Source of the DNA: Eubacteriales bacterium
GTDB lineage: Bacteria > Bacillota_A > Clostridia > Christensenellales > Aristaeellaceae
NCBI GenBank assembly: GCA_028692205.1
Contig: JAQUXV010000064.1
Span: 1-10,628, forward strand
Direction: 5' to 3'
DNA length: 10,628 nucleotides
The position numbers and the translations under genes were made by a program. The notes beneath the pieces were generated by a model, which did not search any database, was not told the DNA's origin, and saw nothing but the letters and a program-made list of their open reading frames with translations. Shown here in pieces: positions 1 through 6,561 of this stretch; position 1 is the first letter of the stretch; the number at the start of each line of letters is the position of its first letter.

Positions 1-1173
1 ATCCATAAACCGGACGGAAGCCCGATGACCGTGCATATTATCAAAGGGTTAACGCCCTATTCGCTCCCCCCGGCGGATGTTTACCTGATGCACTATCTGC
101 TGCTCAGAGGGTGGAAACAGGCGTTGCCGGAACTTGGAATCCATTATGTGATTTTTGATGAGATACAGGAGCTTCGCCACAGCGGAACCGAAAAATACTC
201 TGCCGCGAGCCTGCTGGCGGAAGGCGCGGACCGTGTGGTGGGCTTAAGCGGAACGCCCATCTATAACCGCGGCGCGGAAATCTGGAACGTAATCAACACG
301 CTCGATTTTCATTTTCTGGGCGACTATGAAAGCTTTACACGCGAATGGTGCTACGGTTACGGCAACCAGATCGTAGCCAAGCCCGATCTGCTGGGCGAGC
401 ACCTGCGCGGCGAGGGGATTCTGCTTCGGCGCACCAAGCAGGATGTGCTGGCCGACTTGCCGCCTAAACGACGGCTGGTAATTACCATCGACAGCGACGA
501 CAGCGTTTACCGCAGGCTGATGGCCCCCGTGAGCGACAAACTGAAGCAACTGAAACACGACGGCACGCTGACCGCGTCGCAAAAAGCGATTCTTTCCATG
601 GAAGTGGAGCAGGGGGAGAGGCAGGCAACTGGTCTTGCAAAAACACCCTATGTTTCTCAATTCGTGCGCGCGTTGCTGGAGGGTGGCGAAAAGGTGCTGC
701 TGTTTGCGCACCACCATCAGGTGATGGATGCGTATCGCAAAGAGCTTCACGGCTTTTCACCTGTCTTTATCACCGGGCGGGAAACCCCTGCGCAGAAGGA
801 TCGGGCGCTGGACCGTTTTATGTCCGGCAGAACCGATCTGTGCTGCATATCGCTTCGGGCGGCATCCGGCCTGAACCTGCAACGGGCAACCTGCGTAGTG
901 TTTGGGGAACTGGATTGGTCTCCGGCCGTACACAGCCAGGCGGAAGACCGCGCGCACCGCATGGGGCAGACGGATTCCATCCTATGCTATTATCTGGTTT
1001 CCAGAAGCGGAAGCGACCAGGATATTCAGGATGCGTTGGGGCTGAAGGTAAGCCAGTTCGTCGCGCTGATGGGCGACCAACCGCAGGAACAGGCGGAGAT
1101 CGCCGAAAACACACAGTATGCGCGGCAATATGCCGAGCGCATGGTACAGCGGTTGCTGGACGAAACAAAATAG
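1..1173 (+). CDS. SNF2-family helicase-like ATPase, C-terminal part (5' end outside window)
   Basis: The frame is open from base 1, so the gene begins to the left; the internal ATG at 25 has no convincing ribosome site and is not the start. Counting from the first codon, the Walker B box is DEIQ (about residues 53-56), followed by the motif III type string GLSGTPIYN and LLRRTKQDVLADLPPK, both typical of SNF2 proteins. The second RecA-like lobe carries KVLLFAHH (motif IV), SGLNLQRA (motif V) and QAEDRAHRMGQ (motif VI, arginine finger). The Walker A lobe is missing because of the window edge. SNF2 proteins are ATP-driven double-stranded DNA translocases; in bacteria they occur alone, in phages and in defence loci. 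Nothing visible here (no methylase or nuclease) assigns a pathway. A zinc-ribbon membrane protein gene follows after 83 bases. The family call is firm; the biological role is unknown. Confidence 0.9.
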   Translation: MHKPDGSPMTVHIIKGLTPYSLPPADVYLMHYLLLRGWKQALPELGIHYVIFDEIQELRHSGTEKYSAASLLAEGADRVVGLSGTPIYNRGAEIWNVINTLDFHFLGDYESFTREWCYGYGNQIVAKPDLLGEHLRGEGILLRRTKQDVLADLPPKRRLVITIDSDDSVYRRLMAPVSDKLKQLKHDGTLTASQKAILSMEVEQGERQATGLAKTPYVSQFVRALLEGGEKVLLFAHHHQVMDAYRKELHGFSPVFITGRETPAQKDRALDRFMSGRTDLCCISLRAASGLNLQRATCVVFGELDWSPAVHSQAEDRAHRMGQTDSILCYYLVSRSGSDQDIQDALGLKVSQFVALMGDQPQEQAEIAENTQYARQYAERMVQRLLDETK

Positions 1174-1256
1174 CGCGAAACGAAGCAGCGCGGGTATGCA
1201 AAACGAACCCGTCATCGTTAGATTTTTAGAAACAGGACAGATCAAGGAGTTTTTGG

Positions 1257-1946
1257 ATGCCGCTGGTAAACTATTGTAAGAAATGCAAAACGGAAAGACC
1301 GAACGGAGAGACCTGCCCGGTTTGCGGAGCAAAACTTACCAAATCGGGCGTTAGGCTCTCTTTCTGGCTGGACCGGGCACCGGTTAAAGATTGGTTTTCG
1401 TGGAACGCCGTACTCCGTGTGGCGGTGTCCGTGATGGCGCTGGTGCTGCTGGCAAGCGTGGCGGCGGAAGCCTATACGGAAGGGACGCCGGGTGTGGTCA
1501 ACCTATTTTTACAGGGCTATTTTGAGATGCTGCTGACGGTGCTCGGTGTTGTTTTACTGGTGTCGTTGCTGCTTTTTTTGCTGCAGGGGAGTGAAACGGT
1601 ACGGTATGCGCTGGATCAGAAAGGCGCGCACACCTATGTGTATATCCGCAAACCAACAAAGCTGCGGTTATATGCCCGCTTTACAACACAGGAGGCCGTC
1701 GAGGCGATCCGAAAGGACGGCCCATCATCCGAAGAAGGACTCACATTAGTACGAAAGACAGACCTCTCGTGGCAGCAGATCAAACGGGCGCAGTTTTGGC
1801 CGGAAACCGCAACCTGCTTGTTATATCGGCCGTTTTGGTGGCAGGCGATGTGCGTGCGCTGCAGCGTGAAAGAATATGCGGAGATGGAGGCGTTCGTTCG
1901 GACAAAGCTCACCAATAATAAAAGAAATCGAAAACGGAAAAGATAA
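1257..1946 (+). CDS. Zinc-ribbon protein with two membrane segments, function unknown
   Basis: This 229-residue protein starts at an ATG with AAGGAG at 1244-1249, seven bases upstream. An N-terminal zinc ribbon is formed by C7-x2-C10 and C20-x2-C23 (CKKC, CPVC). Two hydrophobic stretches, about residues 51-71 and 91-110, should span the membrane, leaving ribbon and C-terminal half in the cytoplasm by the positive-inside rule. The C-terminal half (about 115-215) is soluble and unrecognised, ending in a very basic tail (KRNRKRKR). No catalytic motif is visible. The gene follows the SNF2 gene without an obvious terminator or promoter between them, so co-transcription is likely. Ribbon-plus-membrane proteins of this design are common and mostly uncharacterised in Clostridia. 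A membrane anchor or sensor role is a guess only. Confidence 0.75.
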   Translation: MPLVNYCKKCKTERPNGETCPVCGAKLTKSGVRLSFWLDRAPVKDWFSWNAVLRVAVSVMALVLLASVAAEAYTEGTPGVVNLFLQGYFEMLLTVLGVVLLVSLLLFLLQGSETVRYALDQKGAHTYVYIRKPTKLRLYARFTTQEAVEAIRKDGPSSEEGLTLVRKTDLSWQQIKRAQFWPETATCLLYRPFWWQAMCVRCSVKEYAEMEAFVRTKLTNNKRNRKRKR

Positions 1947-1958
1947 CGAAATACACTG

Positions 1959-1985
1959 AAAATATTACACAAATATGAATATTTT
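1959..1985 (+). repeat. AT-only inverted repeat, possible weak terminator or UP element
   Basis: AAAATATT (1959-1966) and AATATTTT (1978-1985) form a perfect 8-bp inverted repeat with an 11-base spacer. It contains no G-C pair, so as a terminator for the zinc-ribbon gene it would be weak. It also sits directly upstream of the -35 box at 1988, where AT-rich DNA can act as an UP element for the RNA polymerase alpha subunit. Either reading is inference. Confidence 0.35.
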
Positions 1986-1987
1986 TC

Positions 1988-2016
1988 TTGACACACTTCA
2001 TAATCTACCCTAAAAT
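1988..2016 (+). promoter_or_regulatory. Sigma-A promoter of the wall-protein gene
   Basis: The -35 box TTGACA (1988-1993) is a perfect match. It is followed by a 17-base spacer and TAAAAT (2011-2016), five of six bases of the -10 consensus. The region just upstream is strongly AT-rich. Transcription would start near 2023, giving a leader of about 50 bases before the ATG at 2076. This is the best promoter match in the window. Confidence 0.8.
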
Positions 2017-2075
2017 AGAAGTGTTAAAAGGAAATTCCTGCTTAAATGCAATGATCAGTACTTGGAGGCTGAACG

Positions 2076-4628
2076 ATGATGAATCGCCTGAGGCATGCGC
2101 TGGCAGCTTTAGCGCTCGTTGCGCTACTGGCTGCGACTTGCATTCCGGCCGCAGCGACTGCGTACCCGTACGATACGGAGTCGGGCGACAGTGTTAAACT
2201 GCGTAAATATGCCAACACCACATCCGTAGTATTGGCGACGATCAACCAGGGCGATACGGTAACAGTCCTCGGCAAATCGGGCAGCTTCTATAAGGTAAAA
2301 TACAATAATTATACCGGATACGCCATGATCGAATTTATCGACGGCGAAAACGAAAGCAGCGTGCCCACAACCACGCAGGACCCGTTAACGGGGGTGGACA
2401 GCTATCCGTACGATACCACCACAATCGCGAGGGTGAAGCTGCGCAAGTCGGCAGCCACTTCTTCCACAGCGCTGCTGGTCATTCCCGCGGAAGCGATGAT
2501 CACCGTTTATTCCGTTACCTCCAACGGATTCGCGAAAATTAAATATAACGGTAAAAACGGATATGTTATGACGGATTACATTGTTCTGGCAGGCATTCCC
2601 ACGCCGACGCCCGTCCCAACGGTTACCGTCAACCCCGAAGCAACCAAATATACCTCGCTGTCGGTCGGAGCCACAGGCTCGCAGGTGCGCGCGCTGCAGG
2701 AAGCGCTGACCGAGCTTGGCTATTATACCAATACCATCGATTCAAAATACGGTTCCGGCACCAAAGCCGCCGTGACGGCGTTTGAAAAGAGAAACGGCCT
2801 TACGCAGGACGGCGTGGCCGATCAGGCGCTACAGTATCTTATCTTCGAAGGGAAACCCAAGAACACCAAAGGCTATCGAAAAGTAATCAAGGCTTTGCCG
2901 ATGGTATCCGGCATTACCATCAAATCCGGCAATACGGGCGAAGCTGTGGAAAAAATGCAGACACGCCTGCGGGAACTGGGATATTATGCCGGGGACATCA
3001 CCGGCGTGTGCGATAAAGCTACGTTGACTGCATTGAAAGCTTTTCAGGTAAAAATGAACATCGCAAACGACGCTATCGCGACGCCGGATGTGCTGACGAT
3101 TCTGTACGGAGCTACGGCCATTTCCTCTTCGGAGGTCGTTACGCCCACGCCAACCCCGACCATCGCGCCGCCTACCGATACGCTGCGCAGCGGCGATACG
3201 GGCGACGATGTGAAAAAGGTTCAGCAGCGCCTGACCGATCTGGGTTATTATTCCGGAAAGGTTGACGGTAAGTTCGGCAGCGGAACCGTGAGCGCGCTGA
3301 AAGATTTTCAAAAAAAGAACGGACTTACGCAGGATGGTGTTTGCGGCGCGCAAACCCGAACCGTGTTGTTTGGCGCAAACCCGATATATGCGGCTGCCAC
3401 CGCCACGCCGGCGCCGACCACGGCAACGGTGATCACCGAAGACAATGTGGTGACCATTAAATCCGGTTCCCGCGGCTCCGCGGTATTAGCGCTTCAAAAG
3501 AGGCTGGTGGAACTGGGGTATTATTCCTCCCGCCTGGACGGCGTATGTTTGGAAGACGATATAAAAGCGATTCAGGCTTTCCAGAAGGCCAACAGTCTGA
3601 AGGTTGACGGTATCGCCGGGTATGCGACCCAAGCCCTGATGTTCAGCACGGCTGCGGTTACCGGCGACGTAGGCTCGACAACACTCAGCACCAGCCTGCG
3701 CTACGGCGACAGCGGCAATGACGTAACGACCCTGCAAAACCGTCTGATTGAACTAGGGTACTTAACCGGCACCGCAGACGGCAATTTTGGAACAGCAACC
3801 AAAACAGCGCTTGTCGCTTTCCAGAAGGCGAACAACCTTGTACGCGATGGCGTCGCTGGCACCAACACGCAAAGCGTCCTGTTCTCAAACAGCGCCGTAA
3901 AGAACACCGTAAGCACCAGTACGACCCTGAAACAGGGCACGATCAGCGATGCTGTGAAAGACCTGCAGGAGAGGTTGATTACCCTCGGGTACCTGAGCGG
4001 AACGGCGGACGGCAATTTCGGCGCGAAGACCGCTCTGGCGTTGATTGCTTTCCAGAAAGCAAACGGGCTGAGCGCGGACGGTATTGCGGGTACAAAAACC
4101 CTTGCGAAAATCAACAGCACATCCGCGGTAACCGCAAACGGTTCCAGCTCCTCCGTAAGCTCAACGTCACCCACGCTCTCAACGGCTCCCAGCGCATCCA
4201 ACGTGCGTTATGCCAACTGGTATACCGAAGTTAAAGCGCGCTGCAAGCTGTATCCGTACGCGACGGTGTACGATTTCACAACAGGGCTCAGCTGGAAGGT
4301 ACATATGTTCAGCTTCGGCGCGCATGCCGACGCTGAACCGCTTACGAAGGAAGATACCGCTAACATGGTTAAAGCTTTCGGCGGCGTAAACACCTGGACG
4401 CCCAAAGCGGTTTGGGTGGTGTTCAGCGACGGGCGCGTGTATATGGCTTCCACCCACGATATGCCGCACGAAGTGCAGCACATTACCAACAACAACTTTG
4501 CGGGCCATTTGTGCATCCACTTCCCGCGCACAGCGGCGCAGGTGGCGGCGATCGGGCCGTATGCAACGTCCCACCAGAAGGCGATCGACCTTGGCTGGAC
4601 GGCTACGCTGGCGCTCGCGAGCAAGTAA
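2076..4628 (+). CDS. Secreted cell-wall protein: 2 SH3-like domains, 6 peptidoglycan-binding repeats, C-terminal HxCxH domain
   Basis: 850 residues. GGAGG at 2064-2068 serves ATG 2076 (the next codon is also ATG). Residues 1-29 are a signal peptide with basic NRLRH, a hydrophobic core and ATA before Y30; T precedes C22, so it is not a proper lipobox. SH3-like domains lie at about 30-88 and 109-172, both opening with YPYDT and sharing VKLRK. Six PG_binding_1 repeats start near 194, 281, 369, 459, 539 and 616, each with the pattern G-x-V-x-x-L-Q-x-x-L-x-x-LGYY and DGxFG...AFQK. They are joined by PTPTP or Ser/Thr-rich linkers. The C-terminal domain (about 711-850) carries H750-A-D752, MPH798 and H811-x-C813-x-H815. 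I recall similar C-terminal domains in clostridial wall proteins, but no established activity. The protein should bind peptidoglycan outside the cell; a hydrolytic or transpeptidase-like activity is inference. The gene forms its own unit, with promoter at 1988 and terminator at 4650. Confidence 0.85.
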   Translation: MMNRLRHALAALALVALLAATCIPAAATAYPYDTESGDSVKLRKYANTTSVVLATINQGDTVTVLGKSGSFYKVKYNNYTGYAMIEFIDGENESSVPTTTQDPLTGVDSYPYDTTTIARVKLRKSAATSSTALLVIPAEAMITVYSVTSNGFAKIKYNGKNGYVMTDYIVLAGIPTPTPVPTVTVNPEATKYTSLSVGATGSQVRALQEALTELGYYTNTIDSKYGSGTKAAVTAFEKRNGLTQDGVADQALQYLIFEGKPKNTKGYRKVIKALPMVSGITIKSGNTGEAVEKMQTRLRELGYYAGDITGVCDKATLTALKAFQVKMNIANDAIATPDVLTILYGATAISSSEVVTPTPTPTIAPPTDTLRSGDTGDDVKKVQQRLTDLGYYSGKVDGKFGSGTVSALKDFQKKNGLTQDGVCGAQTRTVLFGANPIYAAATATPAPTTATVITEDNVVTIKSGSRGSAVLALQKRLVELGYYSSRLDGVCLEDDIKAIQAFQKANSLKVDGIAGYATQALMFSTAAVTGDVGSTTLSTSLRYGDSGNDVTTLQNRLIELGYLTGTADGNFGTATKTALVAFQKANNLVRDGVAGTNTQSVLFSNSAVKNTVSTSTTLKQGTISDAVKDLQERLITLGYLSGTADGNFGAKTALALIAFQKANGLSADGIAGTKTLAKINSTSAVTANGSSSSVSSTSPTLSTAPSASNVRYANWYTEVKARCKLYPYATVYDFTTGLSWKVHMFSFGAHADAEPLTKEDTANMVKAFGGVNTWTPKAVWVVFSDGRVYMASTHDMPHEVQHITNNNFAGHLCIHFPRTAAQVAAIGPYATSHQKAIDLGWTATLALASK
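2655..4125 (+). repeat. Six tandem peptidoglycan-binding domain repeats within the wall-protein gene
   Basis: Six units of roughly 65 residues each recur at 77-90 residue intervals, counting linkers. Units 5 and 6 are the most alike (LGYLTGTADGNFG against LGYLSGTADGNFG) yet differ at many silent positions, so the duplication is not very recent. Unit 2 is the most diverged, lacking the FG of the DGxFG box. Each unit is the three-helix PG_binding_1 fold known to hold peptidoglycan. Confidence 0.8.
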
Positions 4629-4649
4629 AAAATAGCCAACATTTCATCT

Positions 4650-4690
4650 ATGGCCATCGGTTTTCCTGTTGGAAATCGATGGCCATTTTC
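4650..4690 (+). terminator. Rho-independent terminator after the wall-protein gene
   Basis: ATGGCCATCG (4650-4659) pairs perfectly with CGATGGCCAT (4677-4686). The stem continues inward through 4660-4665 against 4671-4676, with two G-T wobbles, to a 5-base loop CTGTT. A short T run, TTTT, ends the structure at 4686-4689. It lies 21 bases after the stop codon and insulates the ligase gene downstream. Confidence 0.85.
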
Positions 4691-4748
4691 TATACAAAAT
4701 TGTAAGCTTTCAGCGAGAAAAAAAGCTGTAAAATGAGGCGAAAAACAA

Positions 4749-4777
4749 TCGACAACCGCGCATAACTGTGCTATGAT
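4749..4777 (+). promoter_or_regulatory. Sigma-A promoter with extended -10, upstream of the ligase gene
   Basis: TCGACA (4749-4754, five of six to TTGACA), a 17-base spacer, then TATGAT (4772-4777, five of six) preceded by TG at 4769-4770, the extended -10 element. The start of transcription is expected near 4783-4785, exactly where the first leader hairpin begins. It follows directly after the terminator at 4650-4690, as expected for a new transcription unit. Confidence 0.7.
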
Positions 4778-4782
4778 TTAGC

Positions 4783-5028
4783 GGCTCCGGGAGCTGTGAA
4801 AAACGGAGCCAGTCGCCATCCCGTTCAGGCGGATGAACTCAGAACCTGTATCGTTTCGGTATCCGAGGACATTCGTGCGAATTCATGGAGAAGAACCCGT
4901 GCGTGTTGCCGAAAGCGGCATGGCATCTCGATCAGCCCAAGGCGCAGTTCATCACAACGCAAGTTTTACTGAATCAGGAACCCCAATACTACCGTTGCAG
5001 TTCGAATGCTGAAAGGAGCTGCTTCTCT
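4783..5028 (+). promoter_or_regulatory. Long structured 5' leader of the ligase mRNA, class not recognised
   Basis: About 245 bases lie between the predicted transcription start and the preferred TTG start. Visible pairings: GGCTCCG 4783-4789 with CGGAGCC 4804-4810; an alternative CGGGA 4788-4792 with TCCCG 4819-4823, which cannot coexist with the first; GTTCA 4823-4827 with TGAAC 4834-4838, whose loop holds GGCG (4828-4831) complementary to CGCC 4814-4817 (a possible pseudoknot); TATCG 4849-4853 with CGGTA 4857-4861; and TGCCG 4907-4911 with CGGCA 4916-4920. No T-run terminator is present, so any control would act on translation. The ribosome site (AAAGGAG) could pair imperfectly with CTCTTT at 5025-5030, covering the start codon. 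The stretch 4885-5028 is also open in the ligase frame, so it might be coding instead. I do not recognise a known riboswitch class. Confidence 0.4.
5012..5018 (+). promoter_or_regulatory. Ribosome binding site that decides a TTG start for the ligase gene
   Basis: AAAGGAG lies ten bases before the in-frame TTG at 5029. The only upstream ATG in frame (4885) has just GAGGA at 4865-4869, fifteen bases away, which is too far for efficient initiation. This favours 5029 as the true start. Confidence 0.6.
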
Positions 5029-6375
5029 TTGGATACAGACCGATTGCTGTATCATTATCTCACGGATGGAATCCGTAAAAATGGTAAGGACCATGTTGGT
5101 ATCGAACTGGAGTTTCCGCTGGTGCCGATGGACGGAAAAACGTTCAGCGCAGAGGTGGCGCCGACGTTAATGGAAGGCGTAACGCCTCTGGGATACCAGA
5201 TTTCACGGCGGGATCAGGACGGCGTACCCTTGGCGGTAACCGATCACAACGGCAATACGCTCACTTTCGACACCTGCCTTGAAAATGTGGAATTCGCATC
5301 CGCAAGCGCGCCCAGCCTATGGACGCCATACCTTCGCTTTCGGGAAACGCTGAAACGGGAACAGTCGCTTATGCAGAATATGGATCATACGCTGCTCGGC
5401 GTCGGTTTTAACCCGTTTCTGGCAAGAACCGCCAACCCGCACCTGATTGAACGGGAGCTTACCTTGGCAATTGCGGAGTATTTTCAGCACTACCGGATGA
5501 AGCGACGATACTATAAAGACTTCTATTGCGTTATCTCTTCGGAGCAGATTCATTTTAACACCACGGTAGAAGAACTCCCCCAGATTTTTGAGCTTTTCAC
5601 CCGCCTTGACTGGATGAACATCATTCTGTTTGCCGATTCGCCTGCGCATATTGACGGAAGGCATTACCTGTGTGCGCGTAACGAATTATACATGCGTTCT
5701 TCCTTCAAGAAAATCGGGTTGGTCGGCGCACAGCAGCTGGGGCTAAAAACAGCCGAAGAAATTGCGCACAGCTATGAGGACGTTTGCATCTTTATGCGCA
5801 AGCGCGACGGCGTAACCAATGTATTCGCGCCCACACCCGTTAAGGAATATTTCAAACAGCCGGATGCGCTGGAAGAGGATATTCAATATCTGGATTTGGA
5901 ACGCAACATTGTAACCACCTCTTACGGAACGGTTGAATACCGTATTCTTTGCTCACAGCCCTTTGGGCAGGCCTTTACGCCCTCGGCGTTCAACCTGGGG
6001 TTGCGAACAGTGCTCAACGAGGCGCTGGAGCTGGCCAGAGATTTTGATGCGCACCATGCCATGCCCGCCCCCAACGAGCGGAACCGGCAAGCCTCTCTTG
6101 GCTGTTACGCGTTCTCCAATACCGAGGACACCCTGCATTACGCGCGGGAGCTGTTCGCCCTTGCCAGAAAGGGGCTGAAGCTTCGGGGATACGGCGAGGA
6201 GCGAATGCTTGCCCCGTTGAACGATCGGCAAACGCTGATTACATCTCCGGCTGTATCGCTGATGCAACTTGAAAAGGAGCACGGCGAAAACAAAGCTTTT
6301 ATGGCTCGCGCGGCGCTGGGCACGGACTTTGAGCTTCCGGATGAGCTGCCGCAGAAAGCGGCTGTATCAAGGTAG
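5029..6375 (+). CDS. Glutamate-cysteine ligase family protein (GCS2-like carboxylate-amine ligase)
   Basis: 448 residues from the TTG start; starting at ATG 4885 would add 48 residues. Near the N-terminus lies H22-V-G-I-E26-L-E28-F, the metal and ATP-binding strand of the gamma-glutamylcysteine synthetase (glutamine-synthetase-like) fold. Further matches are ENVEFASA, QIHFNTT (catalytic-face His/Asn region) and TVEYRI, the strand whose Arg binds phosphate or substrate in this superfamily. Known members join glutamate to cysteine (first step of glutathione, ergothioneine or other low-molecular thiol synthesis) or to other amines, using ATP in the cytoplasm. No glutathione synthetase (ATP-grasp) domain is fused or adjacent, so the product could be gamma-glutamylcysteine itself or another gamma-glutamyl compound. 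The unit is isolated, with its own promoter and terminator. Family confidence is moderate to high; the substrate is unknown. Confidence 0.75.
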   Translation: MDTDRLLYHYLTDGIRKNGKDHVGIELEFPLVPMDGKTFSAEVAPTLMEGVTPLGYQISRRDQDGVPLAVTDHNGNTLTFDTCLENVEFASASAPSLWTPYLRFRETLKREQSLMQNMDHTLLGVGFNPFLARTANPHLIERELTLAIAEYFQHYRMKRRYYKDFYCVISSEQIHFNTTVEELPQIFELFTRLDWMNIILFADSPAHIDGRHYLCARNELYMRSSFKKIGLVGAQQLGLKTAEEIAHSYEDVCIFMRKRDGVTNVFAPTPVKEYFKQPDALEEDIQYLDLERNIVTTSYGTVEYRILCSQPFGQAFTPSAFNLGLRTVLNEALELARDFDAHHAMPAPNERNRQASLGCYAFSNTEDTLHYARELFALARKGLKLRGYGEERMLAPLNDRQTLITSPAVSLMQLEKEHGENKAFMARAALGTDFELPDELPQKAAVSR

Positions 6376-6395
6376 ACGAATAAACTTTCCAATCC

Positions 6396-6424
6396 GCCGT
6401 CCGTTCAAAGGACGGCTGTTTTAT
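6396..6424 (+). terminator. Rho-independent terminator after the ligase gene
   Basis: GCCGTCC (6396-6402) pairs perfectly with GGACGGC (6410-6416) around the 7-base loop GTTCAAA, followed by TGTTTTATT. It lies 20 bases past the stop codon. An outer pairing of CCGCC 6394-6398 with GGCGG 6426-6430 is also possible but would compete with the terminator stem. Confidence 0.8.
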
Positions 6425-6459
6425 TGGCGGTAATCGGCTGTTCTTTTTCGCCGCGACAG

Positions 6460-6488
6460 TTGAAAAACCCGCGCGCGCATGTTACATT
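6460..6488 (+). promoter_or_regulatory. Probable sigma-A promoter of the radical-SAM/RNase operon
   Basis: TTGAAA (6460-6465, five of six), a 17-base spacer, then TACATT (6483-6488, four of six) with a preceding TG at 6480-6481. The start would fall near 6495, leaving a leader of about 67 bases. That leader holds a bulged hairpin: CGG 6506-6508 and TATCG 6510-6514 pair with CGATA 6521-6525 and CCG 6526-6528 around the loop TAAATG. The hairpin has no T run and its role is unclear. Confidence 0.5.
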
Positions 6489-6561
6489 AACATAGGAATC
6501 TTTTGCGGATATCGTAAATGCGATACCGGCAAAGAAGAGTTCCCTTGAACGGAGGAACGGA

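Noticed and set aside
840..1229. Overlapping + strand frame of 129 residues in the SNF2 gene
   Set aside because: It overlaps the conserved motif V and VI region in another frame, has no ribosome site and is Gly/Arg/Pro-rich without a recognisable domain.
2136..2146. Lipobox in the wall-protein signal peptide (LAATC)
   Set aside because: The residue before Cys22 is Thr rather than Gly, Ala or Ser, and a good ATA signal-peptidase I site follows before Y30.
2655..4125. Repeated segments as a possible CRISPR or DNA-level tandem array
   Set aside because: The repetition is at protein-domain level with diverged codons, in frame throughout a single gene; there are no identical short repeats with unique spacers.
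4783..4870. Cobalamin or TPP riboswitch in the ligase leader
   Set aside because: Fragments resemble pieces of each (AACTCAGAACCTG for the cobalamin 3' end; GAACCTG, a hairpin, then CGAGGA for the TPP 3' half). The invariant TPP CTGAGA and a convincing cobalamin core with a closing P1 stem are absent, so I name no class.
4906..4921. Hairpin TGCCG/CGGCA in the leader as an attenuator
   Set aside because: The stem is only 5 bp and no T run follows, so it cannot act as an intrinsic terminator.
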